From Occultella aeris (GTDB lineage: Bacteria; Actinomycetota; Actinomycetes; Actinomycetales; Beutenbergiaceae): a stretch of DNA of 64,000 nucleotides. Under the pieces are notes generated by a model that saw only the letters and a list, made by a program, of their open reading frames with translations, was not told the origin of the DNA and did no database searches. This document shows, piece by piece, positions 15,938 through 24,203 of this stretch. Every line of letters starts with the position of its first letter. The first letter of the stretch is position 1. The position numbers and the translations under genes were made by a program. The stretch spans positions 124,001-188,000 of the forward strand of contig NZ_CACRYJ010000046.1 in the NCBI RefSeq assembly GCF_902703175.1. Reading direction: 5' to 3'.

Positions 15938-16066
15938 TCAGGTGGTCTCGGGTTCGTCCTCGTGCGGAACCGTGTACGGGTTCGTGACTTCGCCGAGCGT
16001 GGGCGGCTGGCCGACGGGTTCGTCGTCGTCGGCGCGTCGCGGATTCAGATCGATCCTGGGTGACAT
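15938..16066 (-). CDS. Small acidic protein, 42 residues, unknown
   Basis: A short frame starting at ATG 16066 with GAGGACGAG just upstream as ribosome-binding site. The product is hydrophilic and acidic, with an Asp/Glu-rich centre and C-terminus (DDDEP, HEDEPETT). Codon usage is G/C at third positions as in the neighbours, and nothing else occupies 15870-16148. No family is recognised; it could be a non-coding stretch that happens to be open. Confidence 0.4.
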   Translation of the reverse strand: MSPRIDLNPRRADDDEPVGQPPTLGEVTNPYTVPHEDEPETT

Positions 16067-16148
16067 CTCGTCCTCGATGGTGGCATCCCCTGCGTGACCC
16101 CGAGAGTAGTCCCGCCCCCAGGGTCGTGTGGTGCGTTTGACGAGCCGA

Positions 16149-17402
16149 TCAGCGGGGGAGCACCGTCCGGTCCAGGTAGTCGTTGCGGAAGCAGCCCTGC
16201 GGGTCGAGCCGGCCCGCGAGCTCGGCGAAGTCCCCGAGCCGCGGATACAGGGTGGCCAGGCGCCCGGGCCCGGTCGTGAACCACTTGCCCCAGTGCGGGC
16301 GGGCGTCGAAGGGGTCGAGGGCGTCCTCGATCCGCGGGAGCAGCGCTCGGACCGCGTCCGGCTCCCGGGCGAACGTGAGGTGGAACGCGACCCGGTCCCC
16401 GCCCTCGGCTGCGCTGAGCCACAGGTCGTCGGCGGCGACGGTGCGGATCTCGGAGACCTGCAGCACCGGCGCCATCGCCTCACCGAGGCCGCGCAGGGCT
16501 GTGATCGCTGCGACGGCGTGTGCCCGGGGCACGAGGTACTCGCTCTGGATCTCCGCACCCACACTCGGGGTGAAGCCCATCCGGAAGTGCGGCAACCGGT
16601 CGTACCACGGCCCGGGCCGGCCGAGCTGTGCGGTGCAGTTGACGGCGTCCAGGCCGTCGATCGGGTGCTGTTCCACGGTGGCGGGCACCCCCCACGGGGC
16701 GTCCGGCTCGGCCGTATCACGGCTCTTCATCCAGACCCGGCCGGCGATGTCACCGAAGCGGGTGAACACGCTGACGCTCTGCGCCGCGGAGGTGATCGCG
16801 TCGAAGTCGCCGAGCAGGTCCGCCCACGGCACGTCGCGGCGCACCCACTGCCGCACCTCGTAGCTGGGTTCGACGGCCAGGGTCACCCGGGTCACGATGC
16901 CCAGCGCCCCGAGGTGCACGACCGCGCCCGGGAAGTCCGCGTCGCCGCGGCTCAGGGTGAGCAGGTCGCCGTCGGCCGTGATCAGCTCCAGGCGAACGAC
17001 GGCGGAGGCCAGGTTCCCGGTCGCGTCACCCGAGCCGTGGGTAGCGGTCGCGGTGGCTCCCGCCACCGAGATGTGCGGCAGCGAGGCCATCGCGCCGAGC
17101 GCCCAACCGGCCCGGTCGAGGGCGACCGCGAGGTCGCCGTAGCGCACGGCCGCGCCCACGGTGACGGTCCGGGCGTCGGGGTCGATGTCGATCTCCGGGT
17201 CCACGCGCTCCAGGCTGATCAGGTCCCCGGGGGAGTCGGCCAGGTCGTGGAAGGAGTGCCGGGACCCGAGTGCACGGATGTGCGTGGCGGCGGCGACGAT
17301 GCGACGCACCTCGTCGAGCGTGTCCGGTCGGTGCAGCGTCGCCGCCGTGTACGCGTGGGTACCGGCCCAGGTGGTGCCGGGCTCGGCGCGTCGGTTGTCC
17401 AA
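16149..17402 (-). CDS. FAD-linked alditol/xylitol oxidase (AldO-like)
   Basis: A 417-residue VAO-family flavoprotein, close to the 418 residues known for Streptomyces AldO. The covalent FAD site is visible in ALGSRHSFHD (His of the SxHS motif), followed by the VRYGDLAVAL and MASLPHISVAGATATATHGSG FAD-binding segments. The C-terminal substrate domain ends HWGKWF...GCFRNDYLDRTVL. Members oxidise polyols such as xylitol or sorbitol at C1 with O2, releasing H2O2. The start is TTG at 17402, because GGAG lies 6 nt upstream and the protein then begins just before the TTWAGTHAYTA strand like its homologues; a longer open frame upstream is spurious. The sugar specificity is not determined. Confidence 0.85.
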   Translation of the reverse strand: MDNRRAEPGTTWAGTHAYTAATLHRPDTLDEVRRIVAAATHIRALGSRHSFHDLADSPGDLISLERVDPEIDIDPDARTVTVGAAVRYGDLAVALDRAGWALGAMASLPHISVAGATATATHGSGDATGNLASAVVRLELITADGDLLTLSRGDADFPGAVVHLGALGIVTRVTLAVEPSYEVRQWVRRDVPWADLLGDFDAITSAAQSVSVFTRFGDIAGRVWMKSRDTAEPDAPWGVPATVEQHPIDGLDAVNCTAQLGRPGPWYDRLPHFRMGFTPSVGAEIQSEYLVPRAHAVAAITALRGLGEAMAPVLQVSEIRTVAADDLWLSAAEGGDRVAFHLTFAREPDAVRALLPRIEDALDPFDARPHWGKWFTTGPGRLATLYPRLGDFAELAGRLDPQGCFRNDYLDRTVLPR

Positions 17403-17460
17403 TGGGTGCTCCTGATCGGGTGCGGTCTGGTGGGGGAGAAGGGCGCGTGCGTCGAGAGGG

Positions 17461-18207
17461 TCAGGCGTCGGGGTCCACCGAACGCCACGTCGGCCGGGCG
17501 GCCGGCGGCTCGCCGCCGTCCTGCGGCGGTGCACCGGAGGACGTTCTATCACCTCCGGGCCCGGCCGGAGTGCTACCGGTGGTTCCCCGAGACGGCTTCG
17601 CCGGCAGGCGGCGAGGCCCCGGGCCGGCCTCGGCGGCGCGCAGTGCCCGCACCCCCACCAGCACGAGGACGGTGATCGCGAGCAGCGCCAGCACGGCGAG
17701 CCAGGGGAACGGGGAGGCGGGGCCCGGCAGGAACCAGACGACCACGCCGACCAGTTGCCCGAACCCTTGAACGACCAGGGCCGGGACGAGCCCCCGGCGA
17801 AGGGCCACCAGTTCCACGCGGGCCCGCGGGGACAGCCCGGAGACCCGTCGGGTCAGGTAATGCATGCCGTGCAGACACAGCAGCAGGCCGGCGCCGACGG
17901 TCGGGGACGGCTCCCGGGCGGCGAACGCGATGATCCCCGCCACCAGCGCGATCATCGGGATAGCGCCCTGGGGACCGATCGCGACCCCGACGCCGAGCGC
18001 CGCGGCCAACGCGAGCTGGGTCGGGTCCGCGGTGAGCAGCAGGCCCGCTGCGAGTACGGCAAGGCCGGCGACCACCCGGACCACCCAGGCCGGCACCCAG
18101 CGGCCCACGTCGATCTCGACCGGCGGCAGCGGTCGCTCCCGCGGTGTGTTCACGTCCCAGCCGAACATCCACTCGCGGACGCTGCTGAGGCGGCCTGGGG
18201 TGCTCAT
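17461..18207 (-). CDS. Multi-pass membrane protein at the end of the MoxR/DUF58 operon
   Basis: A 248-residue protein with about five hydrophobic helices between residues 35 and 190 and a Pro/Gly-rich hydrophilic C-terminal tail. It is the last gene of an operon of five; its ATG overlaps the stop of the DUF58 gene by 4 bp (ATGA). In many actinobacteria this position is taken by a transglutaminase-domain membrane protein; no catalytic Cys-His-Asp triad is evident here. No family is recognised. Confidence 0.75.
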   Translation of the reverse strand: MSTPGRLSSVREWMFGWDVNTPRERPLPPVEIDVGRWVPAWVVRVVAGLAVLAAGLLLTADPTQLALAAALGVGVAIGPQGAIPMIALVAGIIAFAAREPSPTVGAGLLLCLHGMHYLTRRVSGLSPRARVELVALRRGLVPALVVQGFGQLVGVVVWFLPGPASPFPWLAVLALLAITVLVLVGVRALRAAEAGPGPRRLPAKPSRGTTGSTPAGPGGDRTSSGAPPQDGGEPPAARPTWRSVDPDA

Positions 18208-19610
18208 CGGGTCCGCACCCGGTGCCCGGGCCGGGACAGCACCAGCAGATCGATGTCCGCGGACGTCGACGAACCGTGGCCGTCCGGGTCACCGACCCAG
18301 TGCACCACCTCCACGCCGGTGCGGCGCAGCCGCTCGAGCCGGATCCCGCGCTCCAGGCGGACCAGGGCGTACGCGGTCTGCTGGTAGGAGTCGAGGTGAT
18401 GGACACGAACCTGGGGCAGCACGTCGACGGCGATCACCCGGTGCGCCTGGGCGTGCCACTGGTGCGCCATCCGGGCCGCCTCGTCGTCGAGGAACGTGGA
18501 GAAGATCACCACCAGCGCGGACGATGGCACCTGCGGGGCCCGTTCCCGCGCGGTCGGCGAACCCTCCGGTGCGATCGTCGCGAGCCGCTGGGTGATCCGA
18601 TCCAACTGCTTGCGCCCACCTGCCGGAGCCACCGGCCGGCGGCGCAGCCCGAGGTCGTCGAGCCCGACCCGGTCGCCGCCGTCGATGTACCGCTTCGCGA
18701 GTGAGGTGGCCGCCTCCCTTGCCAGGTCGAGGGAGGTGGGTTCGTCCACCCGCGCCTCCTTGCCGCCGCCCCAGGTGTCCACGTCCGGCCCGACGTTGTC
18801 GCGCGAGTCGACCACGAGCACGATCGTGGCGTCCGCGGTCGCGAACGTGCGGCGCACGTACAGCTCGCCGAGGCGTCCGGTGGTCACGTCCAGGGATCGG
18901 CGGGCCGTGACCCGCCAGTCGATGCGGCGCAGCCGGTCACCCGGAGTGAACAGGTTCACGTCGTGCAGGTCGGTGCCGTCGCCGACCCGCCGGGACGTGT
19001 GCGGACCGGTCAGACCCTGCAGCCTGCGCGGCATCGGGAGCCGGCGCAACGGGATCGCGGTGGGGTAGACGGTCACCCGCAGCGGCCCGAGGCGGCTGGG
19101 CCCGGCGACCATCGTCTGGTCGTAGGAGGACCACACCAGGTCGGTGCGGAACATCGGCTGCACGCCGGTCCGCGCGGTGTCCAGGTGCATCCGGACCGTC
19201 CGGGGTCCGGGGCCACCGACGTCGATCAGTGCCTGACCCTCGCGGTGTCCGGCGCTGGACACGCGGACCCGGAGCACCTCGGCGCCGGGTGCGGGATCGA
19301 GCACCAGGTCGGCGGACACGGTGCCGATCAGGCCGTCGGAGGCGGCGTCGGTGCCGGACCCGCGGCGACCGGTCGCCTGACGCAGGGCCTGGCGGGAGGT
19401 CGTGGTGGGCCGGGTGAACCAGGCCCAGGCGAAACCGAGCACGAACGGCAGGCCCAGCACGGCGACGTCCGGCCGGGAACCGATCACCCCGAGCGTGAGG
19501 GCGGCCACGCCGATGACGGCGGCCGCGATCGACTGCACGCCGGGACGCCAGGGCGCCGCTGCCGGTGGCGGGCGCTCACCGGTGCGTGCGGGGATGTCGG
19601 CCGTGCTCAC
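18204..19610 (-). CDS. DUF58 domain protein (MoxR-associated)
   Basis: A 468-residue protein with two N-terminal membrane helices (about residues 25-65), a beta-rich middle section and a C-terminal DUF58/vWA-like domain. The DUF58 hallmark is DVNLFTPGDRLRRIDWRVTA, and IVLVVDSRDNVG resembles a MIDAS-like strand. DUF58 proteins are encoded with MoxR AAA+ ATPases and are thought to be their partners in assembling or maturing envelope complexes. The GTG start overlaps the moxR stop by 4 bp and the stop overlaps the next gene by 4 bp, so the genes are translationally coupled. Confidence 0.87.
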   Translation of the reverse strand: MSTADIPARTGERPPPAAAPWRPGVQSIAAAVIGVAALTLGVIGSRPDVAVLGLPFVLGFAWAWFTRPTTTSRQALRQATGRRGSGTDAASDGLIGTVSADLVLDPAPGAEVLRVRVSSAGHREGQALIDVGGPGPRTVRMHLDTARTGVQPMFRTDLVWSSYDQTMVAGPSRLGPLRVTVYPTAIPLRRLPMPRRLQGLTGPHTSRRVGDGTDLHDVNLFTPGDRLRRIDWRVTARRSLDVTTGRLGELYVRRTFATADATIVLVVDSRDNVGPDVDTWGGGKEARVDEPTSLDLAREAATSLAKRYIDGGDRVGLDDLGLRRRPVAPAGGRKQLDRITQRLATIAPEGSPTARERAPQVPSSALVVIFSTFLDDEAARMAHQWHAQAHRVIAVDVLPQVRVHHLDSYQQTAYALVRLERGIRLERLRRTGVEVVHWVGDPDGHGSSTSADIDLLVLSRPGHRVRTR

Positions 19611-20623
19611 CGGCCGGTCCGCCCGGCGGCCACCCCCGCGCTCGCCGGCCCGGGCACCTCGCCCAGGAGGGCGGTGACCACCGCTTCGGGCACGGTACCC
19701 GAGGCCCAGGCTGACGGCGTCAGCACGAGACGGTGGGCGAGGGCGGGCACCGCGATGGCCTTCACGTCCTCCGGGGTGACGAACGCGCGGCCATCCAGCA
19801 CAGCCATGGCGCGCGCGATCAGCAGCAACGCCTGCGAGCCACGGGGGGAGGCGCCCACCTCCACCGCTGGGTGGGCTCGGGTCGCCACCGCGAGGTCCAC
19901 GCAGTAGCGCAGGATGTCCGGATCCACCTCGACGGCCTCGACACCGGCCTGCATGCCGCGCACGGTCGCGGCGTCCACGACGGCGCGGACCTGCGCCTCC
20001 TCGCGTCGCCGGGCGACCCGGCGCGCGAGGACGTCCACCTCGGCGTCCGGGTGCGGATAGCCGACGGACAGGCGCACCATGAACCGGTCGAGCTGGGCCT
20101 CCGGCAGCGGGTAGGTGCCCTCGTACTCGACCGGGTTGGACGTGGCCATCACGTGGAAGGGGCGTTGCAGCCGGTAGCTCGTGCCCTCCACCGTGACCTG
20201 CCGTTCGGCCATCGCCTCGAGCAGGGCTGACTGCGTCTTCGGCGCGGTCCGGTTGATCTCGTCGGCCAGGAACAGTCCGGTGAACACCGGGCCCGGCCGG
20301 AACACGAACTCGGAGGAGGTCGGGTCGTACACGAACGAACCGGTGATGTCCGCAGGCAGCAGGTCCGGGGTGCACTGCAGACGGCGGAAGTCCAGTCCGA
20401 GGGCGGCGGCCAGGCAGCGCGCAGCGAGCGTCTTGCCCAGGCCTGGCACGTCCTCGAATAGCACGTGGCCGCCGGCCAGGACCGAGGCGAGCGCGATCCG
20501 CAGCGGGGCCTGCATGCCGACCACCACGGTGCCGACCTCGGCCAGGACCGCCGCACCGGAGCGGGCGACCTGCTCGATCGGTAACGGGGCGGCGTCGTCC
20601 GGGGTGGCGCTCGGTGTGGTCAT
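19607..20623 (-). CDS. MoxR family AAA+ ATPase
   Basis: A 338-residue AAA+ ATPase. Walker A is EDVPGLGKTLAA, Walker B LFLADEINRTAPKTQ, sensor 1 MATSNPVEYEGTYPLPEAQLDRF, and the C-terminal lid contains GASPRGSQALLLIARAMA. MoxR proteins act as chaperones for metal-cofactor insertion or complex assembly, working with vWA/DUF58 proteins. The ATG at 20623 overlaps the upstream gene's stop by 4 bp. Confidence 0.92.
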   Translation of the reverse strand: MTTPSATPDDAAPLPIEQVARSGAAVLAEVGTVVVGMQAPLRIALASVLAGGHVLFEDVPGLGKTLAARCLAAALGLDFRRLQCTPDLLPADITGSFVYDPTSSEFVFRPGPVFTGLFLADEINRTAPKTQSALLEAMAERQVTVEGTSYRLQRPFHVMATSNPVEYEGTYPLPEAQLDRFMVRLSVGYPHPDAEVDVLARRVARRREEAQVRAVVDAATVRGMQAGVEAVEVDPDILRYCVDLAVATRAHPAVEVGASPRGSQALLLIARAMAVLDGRAFVTPEDVKAIAVPALAHRLVLTPSAWASGTVPEAVVTALLGEVPGPASAGVAAGRTGR

Positions 20624-21120
20624 CGGTGAGCCTTTCGTAGCGGGACTGCGGTCAGTGCGGTCAGGGTGCGTTGGACGCCGCGCAGATCGGGCGCGGGCTG
20701 GTCCTCGTCGATCAGGAACGCGGTCACGGGGCGGCCGAGGAGGTCCTCGACGGCACGGACGCCGTCCGGTGTGTCGAGAGAGAACCCGGCGAGCTCGAGG
20801 GTGTCCAGACAGACCCGGCGCAGCCGCCGCCGGCCGGACCCGGTCAGCTCGCGCTGCTGCCCGTACAGCGACCAGGACAGGCTGGAGACGTCGCGGCGGG
20901 CCCCGTCGCGGCGCCCGAACGGCAGCCGTGGCCACACGGCCTGGTCGCCGAGTCCGATCACGCGGCTGCCCGCGACGACGAGCGCGACGGCGAGACCGAT
21001 CATGAGCGAGTGCGCCGCGTCCAGCCCGATGGTGAACGCGAGCACGGGGCCGCCGATGCCCACCACCACGGGCCAGACCCACCAGCGGCGTCTGCGCCCG
21101 TCATCCGGTTGGACGCTCAC
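20620..21120 (-). CDS. Small membrane protein in the MoxR operon
   Basis: A 166-residue protein with two hydrophobic helices near the N-terminus (WPVVVGIGGPVLAFTIG and LMIGLAVALVVAGSRVIG) and a soluble C-terminal domain of about 110 residues. It sits between the DUF4129 gene and moxR with 4-bp overlaps at both ends. No known family is recognised. Start codon is GTG at 21120. Confidence 0.78.
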   Translation of the reverse strand: MSVQPDDGRRRRWWVWPVVVGIGGPVLAFTIGLDAAHSLMIGLAVALVVAGSRVIGLGDQAVWPRLPFGRRDGARRDVSSLSWSLYGQQRELTGSGRRRLRRVCLDTLELAGFSLDTPDGVRAVEDLLGRPVTAFLIDEDQPAPDLRGVQRTLTALTAVPLRKAHR

Positions 21121-21950
21121 TCCTCCTCCGGTGCCGGCCGCTGCGTCGCGGCGTCGCGCCTGGCCGCCTGGAGCGCGGTCCAGCTGCGAGCCAGGTCGGC
21201 GAGACAGGTCGAGGCGGTGGTGACGTCGTCGGCCGTGACCGGAGCGGTCGAGAACCGGGCCCGGTGGTAGAGCCGGAGCAGGGTGGCCGTGGCGTGCGGG
21301 TCCGCCTCGGTCGCCTCCAGCACGCCTGCGGTGAACTCGGTGGGCGTCTGCGCGGGCGCCCGGACCACACCCGAGCGGGCAGCAGCGTCCTCGAGGGCGA
21401 GCCAGGCCGCCACGATGGCGTCCCGTGGCTCCCGGATCTGGTCGAGGTGCTTCAGGGCGGCGCTCACGCCCTGCTCCAGCACCGGCAGCTCAGGCTCCGC
21501 GTCGGCGACCTCGCCGCCGACCAGCCGGCTCCGGGCGTCCGCCTCGTCCTCGAGCGGCCGCCGCAGGTAGGCGAGATACCGCATCAGGAGGGCGATCACG
21601 ATGACCGCCGCGACCAGGCCGGCGACGAGACCCAGCCAGCTCAGGTCCGGCACCGGCAGGTCCTCGAGGAACTCGGGCATGCTCGGGGTCGGGTCGGGCG
21701 TGGGCTGCTGCTCCGAACCGGTGACGCTGGGCGGTTCCGCGGTGGGCACGTCGACCTGCCACCGCTCGGTGATCTCCCAGGGCCCGACGGCGGTCGCAGC
21801 GAGCACCGCGAACAGGCACACGGCTGCGACCAACGCCGTGCGGCCGGCCGCGACGATCGGCAGCAGGCTCGGGGGACGGGGCGGCCCGTCGGGCCGGGCG
21901 CTGCCCGGGCCCGCGTCGTCGCCGGCATCGGGGCCGCCTGGTGCAGTCAT
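21117..21950 (-). CDS. DUF4129 domain membrane protein
   Basis: A 277-residue protein: an N-terminal helix (TALVAAVCLFAVLAATAVG), a Pro/Thr/Glu-rich extracytoplasmic linker, a second helix (LGLVAGLVAAVIVIALLM) and a cytoplasmic DUF4129 domain with the motif RDAIVAAWLALEDAAARSGV and LLRLYHRARFS. DUF4129 domains recur in MoxR/DUF58/transglutaminase operons and are often the C-terminal part of the transglutaminase membrane protein. It heads the five-gene operon running down to 17461. Confidence 0.83.
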   Translation of the reverse strand: MTAPGGPDAGDDAGPGSARPDGPPRPPSLLPIVAAGRTALVAAVCLFAVLAATAVGPWEITERWQVDVPTAEPPSVTGSEQQPTPDPTPSMPEFLEDLPVPDLSWLGLVAGLVAAVIVIALLMRYLAYLRRPLEDEADARSRLVGGEVADAEPELPVLEQGVSAALKHLDQIREPRDAIVAAWLALEDAAARSGVVRAPAQTPTEFTAGVLEATEADPHATATLLRLYHRARFSTAPVTADDVTTASTCLADLARSWTALQAARRDAATQRPAPEEE

Positions 21951-21959
21951 CGTTCGAGC

Positions 21960-21965
21960 AGCCTA
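21960..21965 (-). promoter_or_regulatory. -10 box (TAGGCT) of the DUF4129-MoxR-DUF58 operon
   Basis: TAGGCT on the minus strand ends 9 nt before the ATG at 21950; there is no ribosome-binding site in the gap. The spacing is slightly long for a strictly leaderless message. Confidence 0.45.
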
Positions 21966-21988
21966 CCCAGGTGTGTCGGCCGTCACGT

Positions 21989-22471
21989 TCACGGGCGCCG
22001 GTAGGTCAGGATCCGGAACCGCAGACCGCCGGCGCCGGTGCGCCACGGGCCGGCCTCGGTGACCTCCCACTCCGGCCCGATCGGTGGGGCGAAGGTGTCA
22101 CCCTCGACGTCCAGGTCGATCTCGGTGACGACGAGGACGTCCGCGTGGTCGATCGCCCGCGCGTAGACCTCGCCGCCGCCGCAGATCCAGGCGTCCTCCT
22201 CGGCGACTAGCGCCAGGGCGGCGTCCAGGGTGGTCACCAGCTCCGCGCCCTCGGCCTCGTAGTCGGGATCCCGGCTGAGCACCAGGTTGCGCCGGCCGGG
22301 CAACGGGCGGAACCGCTCGGGCAGCGACTCCCATTGCCGGCGGCCCATGACCACGGCGTCACCCGCCGTCGTCGACCGGAAGTGGGCGAGGTCCTCGGGA
22401 AGCTTCCAAGGCAGGTCGTTGTCGCGTCCGATCACCCGGCCGCGGGCTTGCGCCCAGATCATCCCAAGCAT
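21989..22471 (-). CDS. folA: Dihydrofolate reductase
   Basis: A 160-residue DHFR, the usual length. It shows the N-terminal strand MIWAQARGRVIGRDNDLPW with the substrate-binding acidic residue in LPEDLAHF, the NADPH-binding VMGRRQWESLP and the ICGGGEVYARAI loop. The enzyme regenerates tetrahydrofolate from the dihydrofolate made by thymidylate synthase, whose gene ends 12 bp upstream in the same direction. A GGAG ribosome-binding site precedes the ATG. Confidence 0.96.
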   Translation of the reverse strand: MLGMIWAQARGRVIGRDNDLPWKLPEDLAHFRSTTAGDAVVMGRRQWESLPERFRPLPGRRNLVLSRDPDYEAEGAELVTTLDAALALVAEEDAWICGGGEVYARAIDHADVLVVTEIDLDVEGDTFAPPIGPEWEVTEAGPWRTGAGGLRFRILTYRRP

Positions 22472-22483
22472 GGTTGCTCCGTC

Positions 22484-23281
22484 TCAGACCGCGATCGGAG
22501 CCTTGATCGTCGGGTGGTGGGAGTAGCCGACGACCTCGACGTCCTCAAAGGTGTAGTCGAACAGACTCGGCGCGGCCTGCAGGCGCAGGGTCGGGAACTC
22601 GTACGGCTCCCGGGTGAGCTGCTCGCGGACCTGGTCGACGTGGTTGCTGTAGATGTGGCAGTCGCCGCCGGTCCAGATGAAGTCGCCGACCTCGAGGCCG
22701 ACCTGCTGGGCGACCATATGGGTGAGCAGGGCATAGGAGGCGATGTTGAACGGCACCCCGAGGAACAGGTCGGCGCTGCGCTGGTACAACTGGCAGGACA
22801 GGCGACCGTCGGCCACATAGAACTGGAAGAACGCGTGACACGGGGCCAGAGCCATCCGGTCGAGCTCTGCGACGTTCCACGCGGACACGATGATGCGGCG
22901 GCTGTCCGGGGTCTGCCGCAGTTGGGTGAGCACCTGACCGATCTGGTCGATCTGACCGCCGTCGGGCGTCGGCCACGAGCGCCACTGGACGCCGTAGACC
23001 GGGCCGAGCTCGCCGTCGTCATCGGCCCACTCGTCCCAGATCCGCACCCCGTTCTCACGCAGATAGCCGACGTTGGAGTCGCCGCGGAGGAACCAGATCA
23101 GCTCGTGCACGATCGACTTCAGGTGCACGCGTTTGGTGGTGACCAGCGGGAAGCCGCCGGCGAGGTCATAGCGCAGCTGATGCCCGAACACCGAGAGGGT
23201 GCCGGTGCCGGTGCGGTCACCCTTGGTGGCCCCGGTGGCCAGGACGTGGGCGAGCAGTTCCTCGTACTGGGTGTCCGGCAT
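22484..23281 (-). CDS. thyA: Thymidylate synthase
   Basis: A 265-residue ThyA, nearly identical in length to the E. coli enzyme (264). Clear motifs are [14 protein letters not shown] (phosphate-binding Arg loop), the catalytic Cys in [14 protein letters not shown] (about residue 147), [20 protein letters not shown], and [12 protein letters not shown]. It methylates dUMP with methylene-tetrahydrofolate and is paired with folA just downstream. ATG 23281 is chosen because a TACACT -10 box ends 6 nt before it; the frame extends upstream without meaning. Confidence 0.97.
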   Translation of the reverse strand: MPDTQYEELLAHVLATGATKGDRTGTGTLSVFGHQLRYDLAGGFPLVTTKRVHLKSIVHELIWFLRGDSNVGYLRENGVRIWDEWADDDGELGPVYGVQWRSWPTPDGGQIDQIGQVLTQLRQTPDSRRIIVSAWNVAELDRMALAPCHAFFQFYVADGRLSCQLYQRSADLFLGVPFNIASYALLTHMVAQQVGLEVGDFIWTGGDCHIYSNHVDQVREQLTREPYEFPTLRLQAAPSLFDYTFEDVEVVGYSHHPTIKAPIAV

Positions 23282-23287
23282 GGGGCA

Positions 23288-23293
23288 AGTGTA
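23288..23293 (-). promoter_or_regulatory. -10 box (TACACT) of thyA-folA, leaderless-type
   Basis: TACACT on the minus strand ends 6 nt before the thyA ATG. There is no room for a ribosome-binding site between -10 and start codon. Confidence 0.55.
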
Positions 23294-23353
23294 GGTCGGC
23301 CCGCAACGGACTCTCCAGAGGTGCCGCGCCGAGGGTCGTGGAACCAAAGTCGG

Positions 23354-24145
23354 TCAGCGCCAGCCCCAGTGGCGGCGCTGGGCATCGATCGTCCAGTCGT
23401 TGATCCGATCGGCGTCCGCGACTGCGGGGAGCGGCGTAGCGCCGTCGTCCAGCAGGGTCCGGACCTGGGCTTCCAGTCCGGCGATCTCGAGGGAGACCTC
23501 GGTGCGTGGCACCTCACCACGTTTCACGGCCAGGACGCGCTCGCGCTCCTGCACGGGCAGGGGCAGAGTCAGCGTTCCCGTCGAGGCGATCTCGAAACCT
23601 TGATAGGCGAGCCGCAGTGCGTGGCTGCCGTACTTCACGTCCCAGCCGTACTTCTCGATCAGTTCCGGCCGATTGGGGACGTTTCGCTTCGACGCGCCCA
23701 GCATCCGCTCGTGCTGGGAATGCATGTAGCCGAGGAATCGCTCGACGGCCTGCTGCGAGAGGAAGGACGACCGCATCGATCGCAGCTCCGTTCCGAGCGG
23801 CGTCAACACGACCAGGGACTCGTCGGGCGCGAACAGAGGCAGCATCACGGTCGGGTTGCCCCGGATCCCCAAGCGGAGGTACTTGCGCAGCGAGTACAGG
23901 ATCAGATCGGTGTCGCCATGACCGCTGCGCACCCCCTCGGGCTGCGTCCGCCAGACATAGTCGTCGCGGTGCTTCCCGACGCCGAGCGCGTGCGAGGGCG
24001 GCTCGATGTAGACACCCATCTCGTCGTGGTCGTCGGTGCCGGCGATCGCGATCCCGTGCACGCCACTGCCGACCACCGACCGCAGGATCTCATTCGGCAG
24101 CGCGATCGCCGAGTCGCCGTACTCGACGTTCCTGACCTCCGGCAT
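23354..24145 (-). CDS. RlaP/YcgL-like nucleotidyltransferase (DNA polymerase beta superfamily)
   Basis: A 263-residue protein resembling the COG3541/RlaP nucleotidyltransferases, many of which are carried by phages. The N-terminal catalytic strand-turn is changed to GSGVHGIAIAGTDDHDEMGVY, with the Asp residues expected for metal binding. The C-terminal part holds the family's KYGWDVKYGSHALRLAYQG helix, GTLTLPLPVQERERVLAVKRGE and a final LPxxxDxxRINDW stretch. RlaP proteins are linked to RNA repair when next to RNA ligases, but none is here. Codon use looks a little less GC-extreme than in its neighbours. ATG 24145 is chosen at the conserved start; the substrate is unknown. Confidence 0.72.
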   Translation of the reverse strand: MPEVRNVEYGDSAIALPNEILRSVVGSGVHGIAIAGTDDHDEMGVYIEPPSHALGVGKHRDDYVWRTQPEGVRSGHGDTDLILYSLRKYLRLGIRGNPTVMLPLFAPDESLVVLTPLGTELRSMRSSFLSQQAVERFLGYMHSQHERMLGASKRNVPNRPELIEKYGWDVKYGSHALRLAYQGFEIASTGTLTLPLPVQERERVLAVKRGEVPRTEVSLEIAGLEAQVRTLLDDGATPLPAVADADRINDWTIDAQRRHWGWR

Positions 24146-24203
24146 GGCGACCACCCTGCCCGACCACCCCAGCCACGTGCACCCTGTTATCGACCCGCCC
24201 GCC

